The notes under the pieces are model-generated. The model had not been told where the DNA came from, did not search any database, and was given only the letters and a program-made list of their open reading frames with translations. A stretch of DNA of 64,000 nucleotides from NCBI GenBank assembly GCA_029339195.1, contig JAPTJF010000110.1:1-64000 (forward strand), read 5' to 3'. Source of the stretch: Micractinium sp. NFX-FRZ. Lineage: Eukaryota; Chlorophyta; Trebouxiophyceae; Chlorellales; Chlorellaceae. Positions 31,461-42,786 of this stretch are shown one piece after another (the first letter of the stretch is position 1; every line of letters begins with the position of its first letter). The translations under genes and the position numbers were made by a program.

Positions 31461-34071
31461 ATGCGTGCGCATGGCGCCGCCCCGCCGGCCCGCCTGGCCG
31501 CGGCGCTGGTCATCCTGCTCTGCGCCGGCGCGGCAGCGGCGGCCGCAGGTGCACACGAGCGTGCCTGTGGCGCCGCCTTCAAGGTGCTGCGCCACTGCGC
31601 AGCGGCAGGCAGCCGTGAGGACGTGCGCGCACGCTGTTGCGGTCTGCTGGACGCCTTCCACCACAATGGCTGCCTCTGGTGAGTAGTGGGGGGCACCGTG
31701 CTAGCCGCATTGCGCCTGGAACATGTGCAGCTGCCTGCATCGTGGGCTTGCTGACCGCAGCACATGAACCAGGGCCCCTCGCTGCACACCCAGTACCGTG
31801 TGCATCTTTGTGGCTCCAAGGTGCCTGTGTTTCGATGTGTGCAGCCCCGACTGCCCGCCCGGCGCCTCTTCCGACGCCACCAGCTCCAAGGGCCTGCTGC
31901 TGGGCGCTGAGCTCTCGCCACTCATGGACCTCTGCGGCAGCGACCTCCTCTCCCAGGCCACGCAGCTGGGGCGCCCTCAGGCTGAGGAGGAGCTAGAGGG
32001 GGATGAGGATGACCTGGCGGCCGACATGGCTGGGCTGGCAGCGGCAGCGCAGGACCCTGCGCGTGCGCAGCAGCTGGCGCAGCGTGCAGCGGCTGCAGCG
32101 TCTGCGCGTGCTGCTGCGGCTGCGCAGGAGCAGCGCCTGCAGCAGGATGAGGGCGGGGAGCTGATGGAGACGCGTGAGGGTGAGTGGGCTGGGGCGGGCT
32201 GGCGGGCAGACGGGTTCTGGGCTTGTGGGTGCGGGGGGCGGGCAGTGGCAGACACGGTGCACAGGCGTGCATGCGTGGGGTTGAGCACGGGCCGTACATG
32301 CAGGCTCTCTGCAAAGCCCTCTGAGCGATTGTCGCGCTGTCTAGCCCACTTTGCAGTCTCAATACTATCAACCGCTTGTCAATAACGTCCTTACATGCCC
32401 CCCTCCCGCCGGGCCGCAGATGATTACGACAACCTGATGAGCGATGCCGACGCCGCCTTCATGCTTGTCGACCCGTCAGTGGCCCGCACATACGCCTCGC
32501 GCGCCGCCCAGCTGGCACGGGGGGTGGCAGCAGATGTGTCGTCCCGCCTTGCCGCTGGGCGCGCCGTGGCTGCTGAGCTGGAGGGAGAGCTGCAGGCAAG
32601 ACTGGAGGCGCTGCTTTCTGGGCAGGCCGCTGCTGGCATTGAGGACGCTGGCACTGCTGCTGCTGCCGACGGCAGCCGCGAGGGCAAGCTCCAGATGCAG
32701 CAGCTTCAAGAGGCGGTGGCCTCTGCCGGTGCCGTGGGAGATGAGTCAGCAGTGGCGGCCTCTGAGGCTCCCGCTGGCCGCGGCCGCCCTGCCGTCCTGC
32801 TGGCCCGTGCCGACGCTGTGCCCCAGACGGCAGAGCAGCGGCGGGCGGCCGCCCTGGCCGCAGCCATGGAGACCCAGCAGGAGCGCAACCTGGCGCTGCA
32901 GCAGGGTGCGCGGGAGGGGCACAGCAATGTGGAGAAGATTTCGCTGGACATCACCATTGACTCGGACAACCCAGGTGGGTGAGGGTTGGTGGGTGTGTGA
33001 GGGTTGGTGGGTGTGGGTGACAGACAGGCAAGTCCGAGTTTGGAATGTGGCTTGTGGGTAGATGGCTGGACGGTGGGTTCCGAGCTATGGGGCTACGCAG
33101 GAGGGAGGGGGTGCGTGCCACACGGCAGCTAGGGTGGCCAGCCCTGTGGGAAACGGGGAGCAAAGAGGGAAGACACCACAGCTACTCTTTGCTGCCACAC
33201 GTGTGTGCGTGCGTGTTATGAGCGCCACACTCAAACCGTGTGTGGTTTGTTCTCTTGCCCGCCTGCCCGCAGAGGCGGCACGCCGCATGGCAGGCAGCCT
33301 TGCCGCGCTGCTCAAGTCCTGGCAGGCCGCAGGCAGCGCCAGCACCCAAGCCGAGCTGGCCGCTGCTCTGGAGAGCGCCGCTGCCAAGGTGGCTGCTGCG
33401 GCGTCGGCCAGCGGGCCGCTGGGCCGCGCTGGGCTGCAGCCTCGTCAGCTGCTGCTGCAGCAGGTGGAGGAGTCGGGGCGGGAGCCTGGCAAGATGTGTG
33501 CCTGCATGGATGCGGAGCTGCCACCGGCAGACGGGTGAGTGTGGGGGTGGCTACCTGTGCTCATGCCGCATGCTCTGGCTGCCTGCCTGCTCTGCCTTCC
33601 AGCCTCTCAACCAACGCATGGGCTCGCGCCTCCCTGTTGTCATGCCTTGGCTGCCCAGCCCTCACACACCTCACACACACCTCACACACACCTCACACAC
33701 ACCTCACACCCTCCCTGCCTCCTCCCCTCTTACCCTGCAGCCCCTCCGACCTGGCCACCGCCGCCTACCGCCGCTACATCGGCGTGCGCCTCACGCTGTG
33801 CCGCTTTGCCTGCCAGCACCAGCAGACGCTGGCCATGCTGCTCTTTGTTGAGCTGGCGTTGTGCGCAGCCTGGCTGGCCGTCTGGCTGCTGCGTGCCGGC
33901 CACTCGACAGCAACACACTCTCGGGCGGCTGCGGGGCACCACCCCCAGCAGCAGCCTCAGTTCCTCATCGCCTCGGCTGCCGACCCTCAGTGGCACGCGA
34001 CGGCTGCGGAGCTTAAGCAGCCGCTGCTGGGGCCGAGAGACACGTCGGGCAGCAGCAGCTCCTCGTGCTGA
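31461..34071 (+). CDS. Type I membrane protein with Cys-rich N terminus, unknown
   Basis: I do not recognise the family. Five exons (31461-31678, 31845-32179, 32420-32974, 33273-33534, 33741-34071) give 566 aa. Residues 1-30 are a clear signal peptide (LAAALVILLCAGAAAAAAG). The next 75 residues hold eight cysteines spaced C-x9-C-x12-CC-x10-CxC-x2-C then a distant C, recalling the eight-cysteine motif of plant lipid-transfer-like proteins, though the C6-C7 gap is far too short for a typical member. A long Ala/Gln/Glu-rich, probably helical segment follows. Near residue 490 one membrane helix (LAMLLFVELALCAAWLAVWL) precedes a short tail. The intron 1 junction creates the CxC. The topology suggests an ER, vacuole or plasma-membrane protein with most of its mass outside the cytosol. 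Confidence 0.75.
32979..33014. repeat. 18-bp tandem duplication in an intron
   Basis: Two perfect copies of GTGAGGGTTGGTGGGTGT. Each begins with GTGAGG, so the duplication reiterates a donor-like sequence just after the real exon 3 donor. Confidence 0.9.
33661..33710. repeat. CTCACACACAC minisatellite in an intron
   Basis: Four to five 11-bp units (CTCACACACAC) just upstream of the exon 5 acceptor. Confidence 0.95.
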
Positions 34072-35307
34072 CCTGGCCTGGCCTGGCGCAACCGTGGGGC
34101 ACCCCGGTGCGCCCACCACTACCATACCACACGTTGTCTACCCTCCACCCTTTGTGATTCTTCCCTTGCCTCGCCCCTCATTCCTTCAAATGCCCAGCAC
34201 CTGCCAGTGGCTCCTTACTTTTGTCGCTTGCTGTGTTGCGGCATTGTCCGCAACAACGCACCAACCCTGCTGGTGCCGGCATCTGCATGGAGCGGTGCTC
34301 CCAATTGAACAGCGCCACAGGCATCCCGCCCCATTGGCATCCTGCCACTTCCGCCTCTACAGCCTCTCTCCAACGCCGCATCTCACCCTCGCGCCGCGTC
34401 TCCCGCTGCACACACTCTTCCCCATTCTAGAGTGGGCCTCGATTCAGGCACGCGCTCTCGTTAGCTAAGACCTCCATCTGGCGCATCCTGGCTATCCCTC
34501 TCCTGCTCCTGCGGCAATGCAGCAATGCGCTGTCCCCCACCATTCTGCATCATGCCCCCTCCCCTCCCCGCTTTCATGCCAAAGAGCACCCCAGTTTTGC
34601 TGCTAACCGCACCTAACCCCGCCCCCCCACGCACACACGTACACACTTGCCTGAGCAACCCCCCCTCCGCCCAGTGCCAACCAACCTGCGCGCATTCACT
34701 CTGCTGACTCCTGCCCCACAGGATCTGTACATGCCCCCCCTGCCCCCAGTACGCTCCCTTCCATTCATACCTCCCCTTAAAACCCAGACAACCGTCCTTC
34801 CACCTGTAAACTCACAACAGTAGAGTTGCAAGTCCTCGCACAGTAACTGGCTGCCATGCGACAGTACTGCTTGCATTTTTACAAGCTTGGTTAGAGGTGC
34901 TTGCAGCAGGGAGATGTACAGCGGTAAGATACTGACGAACGAAGCAAGTTAACAGAACTGCCGGGCAACAGCAGCAGCCTAGCCAGAGTGGAAGGGGTGG
35001 GAAGGCAACAACAGGTACAGCTGGCATCGTGTAAGGCTGCGTGTTGCATAGAGAGGGAGGGGTGCAAATGTGTGTGTAGTTTCCAAGGTGCAAAAGGAGC
35101 ATCAGCACAGCATCTCAGCAGCCGCTTCCAGCGGTGCAGTCAGCACAGGCTTTTCCCACGCTGCCTGTCCGGGCGCTAGTGGCGGTAGTACGAGAGCTAG
35201 TGGATTTGGGGGGCTTCCCAGGGACATGAGGTTGCTTGGCCGGTGGCCGGTGGCGTGCTGCTGGGTAGGTGGCTCGTTAGCAAAGAACAGCAGCACCGCT
35301 GGGGGCT
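34072..35307. other. Tail-to-tail intergenic region
   Basis: Lower in GC than its surroundings and without a coding frame I can support. TGTAA at 34805-34809 (+) and TTACA at 34879-34883 (TGTAA on -) are the likely polyadenylation signals of the converging genes. Confidence 0.55.
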
Positions 35308-38192
35308 TCAAAGCGACATGAGGCTGCGGCCGCCGGGCATGTCCATGTCCTCGTTGACTGCAGGGTGGGGCAGGGTGGGATGGGGCGGGGCGGGCAGGCA
35401 GGGCGATCAGGCAGGCACCAGGCAAGCAGAACAACTAGACATAATCAGGCAAGCACAAACAGGCAAGCACGCCAGGGTGCCGGCATTCGCTGCGCGCCCG
35501 TTGCTCCCTATCACACAAGCACAGGTGCCCGTTTTGCAGCTGCTGCGCCCACCTGCGTCAAAGGGCAGGCGCGGCATGGCGCTGGTCCCCTGCCCCAGCG
35601 GCATGTCCAGCGCCAGCTGCGGGGCAGCTGCCGGCACCGCCTGCTTCTTGGACACCTGCGGGCGGGTGTTTGATTGATTGATTGGTTGATTGGCTGCTTG
35701 CATGCATGGGGCAGGGGGGGACACGTGACACAGATCAAGGCAAACTCAGTACAGCGCTGACACTCGCAGGGCTGCATGGGCACCGAACAAGAGCACAGCA
35801 TCCCCCGCTGCAGGTCACATGTGCGCTCCAGCCTGGCAACAGCTAGGGGCAGGCGCTCACACAGCACGTGGGGCATGGCACGGCACGCCCGCACCTCCAG
35901 CCCGCCCCACCTTCTTGCCGGGGAGGAAGCGCAGGGTGGCTCCGCCCTTCTTCCCCGCCGCCTTGCCGCCCTGGGCGCCCGCCGCCACCGCTGGCGCCTC
36001 AACCGCCAGGTTGGACGCCGCATTCTCGTCGCCTTGCGAGCCCGCCGGTGCAGCAGCCGAGACGCCCTTAAGCTTGAGGGGCGGCACCTTGACGGCGGGC
36101 AGCTGCGCAGCGGGGCGCCCCTTGGGCGGGGTGGGCAGTTTGGCGACCGCGGTGGGGGCGCTGCACAGGGGGCAGGTGAGGGGGTGGTGGGGCATTTGCA
36201 CTGTGGGAGTAGTGGATTGGAAGCACAATTGATGGGGGGTGGTGTGAGGGTGCACAGCAGTGGCCCAAGCGGGTTTGTGCACGGCATCGGGCGGTGAAAG
36301 GGAGGCTGCACGGTGGCCGCTGAATGGAGGGACAAACTCCATTACAGGGACGAACTCCATTCAACCATGCATCAGCAGGAGCAGCAACCTGCGCCCACGG
36401 CTCCCTGGCACCCACAAGCGCTCGCCCAGCCCAGCCCACCCACCTGGCTGCCGCCTCCGGCGCCTCCAGCATGGCCGCCCCGCTGCTCGAGGCCGCTGCT
36501 GCTGCCGCCGCTGCTGCTGCGTGGCCAGAGGCCAGCAGGCGCGCCGCCCGCTGCGGCTCGGCGCTCACCAGCCGCATCTGCTGCATCCAGCTGTCGCTCA
36601 CTTCCACCTCAACACGGTCCAGCAGCCTGCGGAGTGGAGGGCGGGGGGGGCAGGAGTAGGGGGCAGGGATTGCAGGGGCAGAGGAGTAAGCCAGGGCAAC
36701 GGCGGGTGGTTATTGGCAGGAAGGTAACTTGCAGGTGCAGCAGGCGGGCGTAGGCGCCTGCACGACAGCAGGCGCAGCAGGCGGTGCTGCCTGCACCGTC
36801 CAGCGCCTCCCTTGCCACCGCCTTCCCTGCCACTGCCTTCCCTGCCTCATCTCCGCTCTTCCCACACACTCTCTCCCGACCTCATCCCTGCCAACACTGA
36901 AAACCAATCCACTCACTTGAGGCGCTCCTCCGTGCTGCGTGCGCTGTTCAGCTGCTCAGGCAGGGAGGCCAGGTCCTCCTTCCTGCAGCGGGCGGTGGGC
37001 ACATGGTGGAGACGGAGGCAGGGAGGGTTGCGAGGAGGGGCAATGCGAGGACAGGCAGGCCAAGCCAGTGGCAATGCGAGGACAGGCAGGACAAGCCAGT
37101 GATGGGGCAGACAAGCCAGAGCCAGGCATGGCGCCAGTGCTGAGTGACAGGCGGGCATGTTTAGGAATGCCGGCAAGAGCGCAGCGAGGGGCGCTCCATC
37201 CACTGCATGGTGTGGCAAGCCACCAAGCAAGGAGCACGTCAACATTCGCTGCATTCCCCCGCCCGCCCGGCACCCTCTCCTCTGCCCGCCAACCCCCCAT
37301 TCAACTCACATGTCTCGAAATCCACCCACCCCTCCACCCACCCACCTGCCGCGCAGCTCCACGCCCATGGCCGACAGGAAAGCCACCAGCTGGTCCGCGC
37401 TGATCTCGCCAGAGGTGAACCTGGACAGAGCGCCGCCCACCGTGCCCTTCAGCTCCTCCACCCGCTCCGCCCACCCCGCCGCCTCCTCCTCGTGCCGCAG
37501 CTTCAGCCGGTCAAACTGCGCGGTCAACGCACCATTCTCCAGCCTCAGAGACTCGGCAGCCGACTCCAGGGCGGCCTGCCGGTCAAGCAGGCTGTCGGCG
37601 CGCGCCGCCAGCTCAGCGTTCTCAGCCGTCAGGCTCGCCGCTGTGCTGGCCAGCGTCGCGTTTTCGGCAGACAGCCGCGTGTTGACCGCCGACAGCTGCG
37701 CCGCCTCCGCCTCCGTCAGCTCGCGCTGCTGCTGAGCGGCCCGCAGGTCGCGCTGGATGTCCTGCAGCGGGGGAAAGAGGGGCCAAGCGGCAGGTTAGGG
37801 AACGGCGAGGCGGGAGGGGCGGCATGTCACGACGGGCGGAGGCGCGCCTCCACATGGCTGCCGCCGTCGGTGCAGTCTCGTGCGACTGTCCTTTCGGCGA
37901 CCAAGCGTTGGAAGAGTGCGAATTGGAGTGTCGAGCATCGGCACAGCCCAGGAAATTGGTTCCAGCTTGAGCAGCGCGCCGACAGCTGCTTCTGGCGGCG
38001 ACGCCGACAGCTACCCTTCCTCCCGACCGCCTGGCACCCCCAAGCACTCCCAAACGCGGGGCTTGCCTGCAACTGCTTGCGCAGTGCCGACTCCCGCTCC
38101 CTCAGCGCTTTCACGTCGCCATTGCCGTGGTGGTGCAGGGCCCTGTGCACCTCAAGCACTGCTGCGCCCCCAAGCACCGCCAGGAACAACAT
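35308..38192 (-). CDS. Membrane-anchored coiled-coil protein, unknown
   Basis: Seven exons (38192-38067, 37761-37346, 36982-36917, 36626-36444, 36160-35911, 35655-35553, 35357-35308) give 397 aa. It opens with a signal-anchor helix (MLFLAVLGGAAVLEV) followed by about 160 residues of heptad coiled coil (LRERESALRKQLQ, SAENATLASTAASLTAENAE). A globular-looking helical stretch with SDSWMQQMRLVSAEPQRAAR comes next, then a Pro/Lys/Ala-rich basic region and a Met-rich tail. The anchor plus coil suggests a tether on an organelle or ER surface. Intron 1 (38066-37762) is GC-AG (CAG/GCAAGC), and excluding it keeps the coil register. I do not recognise the family. The start is the only ATG that places the hydrophobic segment at the terminus. 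Confidence 0.75.
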
Positions 38193-38369
38193 GACCCGTG
38201 GTGTAAGCTGATCAACACAGCTGGTGTGCAACAAGCCGCCCACGGCTTCAAGTTTCAAGGGGCTGCTGTGCTGGGCGCCTGCTGTGCTCGGCAAACCCGG
38301 AGCCAAGGAAACTTCTGCCGCCTGATCCACCACCCTTGAAGCCTCGTATACCGTGAATCGTGACCCGAG
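38193..38369. promoter_or_regulatory. Head-to-head promoter region, 177 bp
   Basis: Shortest divergent spacer in the window, between the coiled-coil protein (-) and the TIMMDC1-like protein (+). Both leaders and promoters must fit here or overlap coding sequence. Confidence 0.6.
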
Positions 38370-40674
38370 ATGGCCAGTGAGGGCACCACAGAGAGCGCGC
38401 CCGCCCTGACGGGCTGGGAGCGCCTCTCCCGCCTGTTCAGCTACACCTTTGCGAGGACCGATGCAACAGGAGAGGTGCGGAGGCCAACTGGCTGGAGCAT
38501 GTGCAGCATGGCGGCAGCGGCGGCGGGCGGCAGCGGGCGGCGACGGCCGCCCTGCAGTCGCTGTCTGCGTCCCAAGCCTTGTGTGCCTCCCTGCTGCGGC
38601 TCTCCGCCATCCCATCAATCAGCGCAGCCGTGCAAAATGGAAAGATGCTCACAACGCCATGCATTGGCCTGGAAGCAGGGATGCCCACGCTGTGGCATCT
38701 CCCCTACCTCGACCCTGCCAACAGCGGCCTTGATCTCCCACCCGCGATGCTCACCCCTCATCTGCCGCCCGCCTGCCCTCCTGCTCGATGCAGGTGCCCG
38801 CTATGCCGGAGGAGTTCCGGGAGTGGTCTCAGGACACGCTGACTGCGATGCTGGCGGGCCTGGTGTTTGGGGGCGGCAAGCAGTGGCTGCAGGAGCGGCA
38901 AGCAGGTGGGCGGGCGGGGCGCGCGTCTCCTCTTCACTTGCAGCAGATGGCCAGCGGGCGTACTGATGGTGGCAGACTGGCGAGGTGGTGCGCAACATCT
39001 TGCATGCCCGCCCTGTTATGGCCCACGCTGTGTCCCCATCCCATTTCCCACACCGCCTGCAGGCGTGCCAGAAGCGCCGCCCGACGCCCCCACCAAGCTG
39101 CACGCCGCGCGTGCAGTTGCAGAGGCCAACACGCAGCGCGTGTCACGCATTGCCAACAACTCGGTGCGTGGCGCCATCGGTTTTGGCAGCATCGCCGCCG
39201 TCTTCTACGGCGTGCAGATGCTGAGCGGGGTGTACCGCGGGCGGCGCGACTTCCTGGATTCGGCGCACGGCGGCATGGCAGCGGGCGCGATGTTTGGCCT
39301 GGCACGTGAGTGCGCCCGCCTGCCTGCCTGATGAGAAAGCGGGGGTTGAGGGGCTGGGGTCGAGGCCCAAGCGCTGGCCATTCTGTTTGAGGGACTGGGG
39401 CAGGCTGGCAGGCTGCACGAGGCATCAGCGGGGAGCAGGCAGGCAGGAGCAGGGGAGTGGCGCGCAAACATCCTGGGAATGTGCGCCAGTGCTGGTGGCC
39501 CAGCCGGTTGAGCACGGTCAGAGGCTGCTCCTCTCCCGCGTTTCTTCTAAAGTCCACCGCCCATTCCCTCCCCTCCCCTGCCGCCCCCTGCCCCCTGCGC
39601 AGTGCACCGCAGCGTGAAGGCGCAGGTGCCCGTGGCACGCAGCGTGGTGCTGGGGGCGGCGCTGGGGGCGTCGATGGGGATACCCTTTGGGCTGCTGCAG
39701 GTGGCTGGGCGGGTGGGTGGGCGGGTGGGAGGGGAGGGTTGGCCTGCTGTGCGAGGGAGGCTGGGGAGGCAGGGCGGTCCTGCTAGCTCCGTAGACTAAA
39801 TGAGAGTGGATGATTGATTCAATACCAGGAACAGCGCACGCGGGGCAGTGCAACGGCACATTATTTTGGGTGATATGCTGGCATGAAGGCAGGGAGCATG
39901 TGGTGCTTCTTGCTACGCAGCGGTCGCAGCCGCCCCACCTTGCCCGCGACACTGGGCAGCGCACCAGCACTGGCATTCCAGCGTTGCTGCACACCCCATT
40001 GGCATGCACAAAACTGCTCCCCACCCACCCTGCGCCTGCCCCAAGCATCTGATCAACCCCGCCTGCCCTCCGGCCTGGGTGCAGGACAAGCTGATTGACA
40101 TGCTGCCCCCGGAGCACCAGGCGGCACGGGCGCGCCGGCACCAGCAGATGGAGAAGGTCATCACCACGGGGGCAGGTGGGGCCGCCTGCCCTTCCCTGCC
40201 TGCCTGTGACTGCCTTCCCGTCTACACTTCCCTGGCCTGCATGCCTGCCTGCCTACCTGCTGCATTGCGGAATGCCTGCCATGCGGAGTGCCTGCCATGC
40301 TTGCCTGGCGGCGTGTCAGCAGCGCATGAGCAGCGCCCTGCCGGTCGCCTTGGCTCCAGGCTGCCTTGTGCACCCCCACCAGTGCATGTGGCTGTGGCTG
40401 CTCCAGCTCCTTGCCGAGCTCCCTGCCCGCCTGCCCACCCCTTTCGTGCGCAGTTGAGCCAGAGCGGGTGCGGGAGGCGGCAGCAGCGCGGGAGTACAAT
40501 GTCACAGAGGCAATCATTCAGCAGTTGGAGGCCAGCCTGTCCAGCAGCCCCACACGGCAGCAGCAGCAGGAGGAGCAGCAGCGGGCAGAGCAGCAGCGGC
40601 AGCAGCAGCAGCAGCAGGAGCAGCAAGGGCAGCAGCGACGACGGTGGTGGGGCTTGGGTGGAGGGCAGGCATGA
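38370..40674 (+). CDS. TIMMDC1-like Tim17/22/23-family protein, probable complex I assembly factor
   Basis: TIMMDC1 is a four-helix inner-membrane protein that assembles the membrane arm of respiratory complex I. Six exons (38370-38474, 38794-38905, 39063-39305, 39603-39700, 40085-40175, 40454-40674) give 289 aa, matching the family's length of about 285. The N terminus has TGWERLSRLF, as in TIMMDC1 (GWDRLREL). Four hydrophobic glycine-rich segments follow, including NSVRGAIGFGSIAAVFYG, then VYRGRRDFLDSAHGGMAAGA and VLGAALGASMGIPFGLLQ, with the Tim17-family Gly spacing. The C-terminal tail is Gln-rich (CAG repeats 40555-40650). The 319-bp intron 1 holds an open frame in another phase that could be an alternative exon. 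A plastid PRAT protein is the alternative reading. Confidence 0.75.
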
Positions 40675-41075
40675 TGTTGCATGTGGGGCAGAGCAGCACG
40701 AGAGGCTGCCCCGCCTCGTCTGTGTTTCGCGCTTTGCTGCCACCAGGAATGCGTGTAGGCCTCTCTGTGTACTGCAAGCAGGACAAGTTCGGTGCAACAG
40801 AAGAGTTTAATCAGAAGAGTTTAATCAGAGTTTAAGGGCTTATTCATATTCTTCACGTCTTGCCAGGGGCAGGCAGTGACAGACAGGGACAGCCTGTCAG
40901 ATGTGACATCTGTACTGCCTGTACTGCCTGCAATAGGGTATATCAGTGGCCCACGAGCCCACCCCCTCTCTATTCTGACTTTTACTGTTTTCGTTTTTGG
41001 ACCCGATCGCTCCAGTTCCGCAAACCGACTGCCCAGTACTGTGATGAATCACAGTTTTGGCGCTTTAGCCGCAGA
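40675..41075. other. Intergenic region with TATA-like motif
   Basis: GGTATATC at 40938-40945 lies 130 bp before the next ATG. A short direct repeat, AGAGTTTAATCAG, occurs twice at about 40802-40830. Confidence 0.4.
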
Positions 41076-41729
41076 ATGGCGCACCCAATTGGAGCTGCGG
41101 CCAGCGCCGTGGCTTGCCAGTCCCACGTCCCGCACCTCTCCCCGTGCGAAGCTGACCTCTTTGAGCGCCTCCACCCCGGCCAGGACGTGATTAGTTGGAA
41201 CGGCGCCCTGGAGTGGCGTGTGCCCGTCGTCAAGCGCCGGCGCAGCACCGGCGCCGGTGGCAGCCGCGGCGGCGGCAGCAGGCCGCTCTACAGCCTTTTC
41301 GTCAAATCGGAGCGCGCCCCTGTGCGCCGCGGCCAGCGCCACGTGTACTGGAACTGCATGGATCCCACCACGGGCGAGTTCCGCCTGCAGGAGAGCAAGA
41401 GCAAGCAGTTTGGGGGCGCCGAGAACGGGCTGCTGCGGCAGTGCGTGCGCTATTGCAACGCGCACCCGGACGCTGCCGTGCTGCTGGGCGTGTACGACGG
41501 CGACTCCGATGGCCAGCGGGTGTACCGCCTCTTCTCGGCGCGCCTGCTGAGGGAGGAGGGGGACCTGTTTGTGGGGCAGGTCATCAGGCCCATTGCCCAC
41601 GTGCCGTGGGTGGCCGCGTGGCGCCGCGCCCGCCAGCGCGCCAGTCAGAAGGCCGCTGCTGGCTGCTGCCCCGCCACTAGCCCCCTGGCCAGCCCCGTCC
41701 ACCCGCCCACGCCTTGCAGTGGTGCTTGA
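41076..41729 (+). CDS. Intronless hypothetical protein
   Basis: Single open frame of 217 aa, starting at the only in-frame ATG. Unrecognised. The middle is well ordered and basic (LYSLFVKSERAPVRRGQRHV, then NGLLRQCVRYCNAHPDAAVL and VYDGDSDGQRVYRLFSARLL), with alternating hydrophobic strands suggesting a small alpha/beta domain. The last 40 residues are Pro/Ala/Cys-rich. Lack of introns is exceptional here; it may be a retrocopy or a lineage-specific gene. The open frame continues 216 nt upstream of the ATG, so an unseen 5' exon cannot be excluded. Confidence 0.6.
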   Translation: MAHPIGAAASAVACQSHVPHLSPCEADLFERLHPGQDVISWNGALEWRVPVVKRRRSTGAGGSRGGGSRPLYSLFVKSERAPVRRGQRHVYWNCMDPTTGEFRLQESKSKQFGGAENGLLRQCVRYCNAHPDAAVLLGVYDGDSDGQRVYRLFSARLLREEGDLFVGQVIRPIAHVPWVAAWRRARQRASQKAAAGCCPATSPLASPVHPPTPCSGA

Positions 41730-42786
41730 AGGCGCAAGCACGCATCAGGCACACGAATGCCGCTGCCGCATTTGGGTGTGCTGTGTTGACGAGCACGGGG
41801 GCTGGTGCAGTGGCTGTCGTGGGGCTGCCGCGAAGAGAATGTGCACCCAAGCAGCATTGGCTGGGAGGCGGTAAAGCAGTGAATGGGTTAAGTTTTCCAA
41901 GACTGCATACACAGCACACTGCCGTGCTAGCTGTGCACACCTGCTTCAAACCGGAGCATGTGGTGCTGACTACCGGCGGTTCGGCGGCGGCACCGCCCCC
42001 CCTTGGGGTGCCGGCTGCTGCAAGTGCATGTGCGAAATGTGCACGGAAGCGCTTATAGAAGGCCATTCAACCTTGAAACGAAACATGATCGCTAACCAAA
42101 ATTAGCCCTTGGCACCATGCCGCGGTCACAACTTGCCCTGCCGCACCTCGCCTGGATGGCAGGCCGCCGTTGCGCGGATGGCGGGTGCTGCACGCCACCA
42201 GGAGGAACCGGTCGCACCAGCACCGGCACATGGACGGCCTCAAAACAAAACAGCAAAGCAATTCTAGCGGCATGCTGCTCCTTGTGCACCAGATGCCGCA
42301 GTTAGACGCGGCAGCCGCAAGTTTGACACCCGCGCTCCTCCTCCCCGCCCGAACTTGCTCTGCCCTGACCTTACCTTGCCACCATGCCCCACCCTCCACC
42401 CTGTGCTGTGGTCCCGGCTGCTTGTCACTCTGCACGTGTGCCTTCTTCTCTCCCTGCCCCTTCGTATTCCCCCTCCCGCAAACACTAGGGACCAGGGGCA
42501 CCAACCCCACCATTAATCCCCAAAACCCCTCCCTGCTTCCTTCAACCAGCTGCTTCCTTTTGATGGTGAGTTTACCGCTGGCTGAGCCACTTACATGTAA
42601 AACAAAAGAACCGTCAGATTGCAAGAGTCGGATAGCAAGGTCGCGGGTCAAGAGTGCAAGGGCAAGGGAGGGTGTGGGCAAGCAGCGTGGCGCAGCCCCG
42701 CCGCGACACACAGAATTCTGGGGGGCCCCAACAGGGCGTGCCGCGCCGCATTTGGTTGCAGCATGCTGTGCTGTGCGTGTGCGCGC
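41730..42786. other. Tail-to-tail intergenic region
   Basis: 3' flanks of the intronless gene (+) and the CCDC90-family gene (-). No further gene recognised. Contains the palindromic polyadenylation candidate annotated separately. Confidence 0.5.
42591..42600. terminator. Palindromic TTACATGTAA, candidate two-way polyadenylation signal
   Basis: A perfect 10-bp palindrome giving TGTAA on both strands, 187 bp past the CCDC90-family stop (-) and about 860 bp past the intronless gene (+). Confidence 0.45.

Noticed and set aside
33661..33710. Regular repeat resembling a CRISPR array
   Set aside because: Units are 11 bp with no spacers; a CA-rich minisatellite in an intron.
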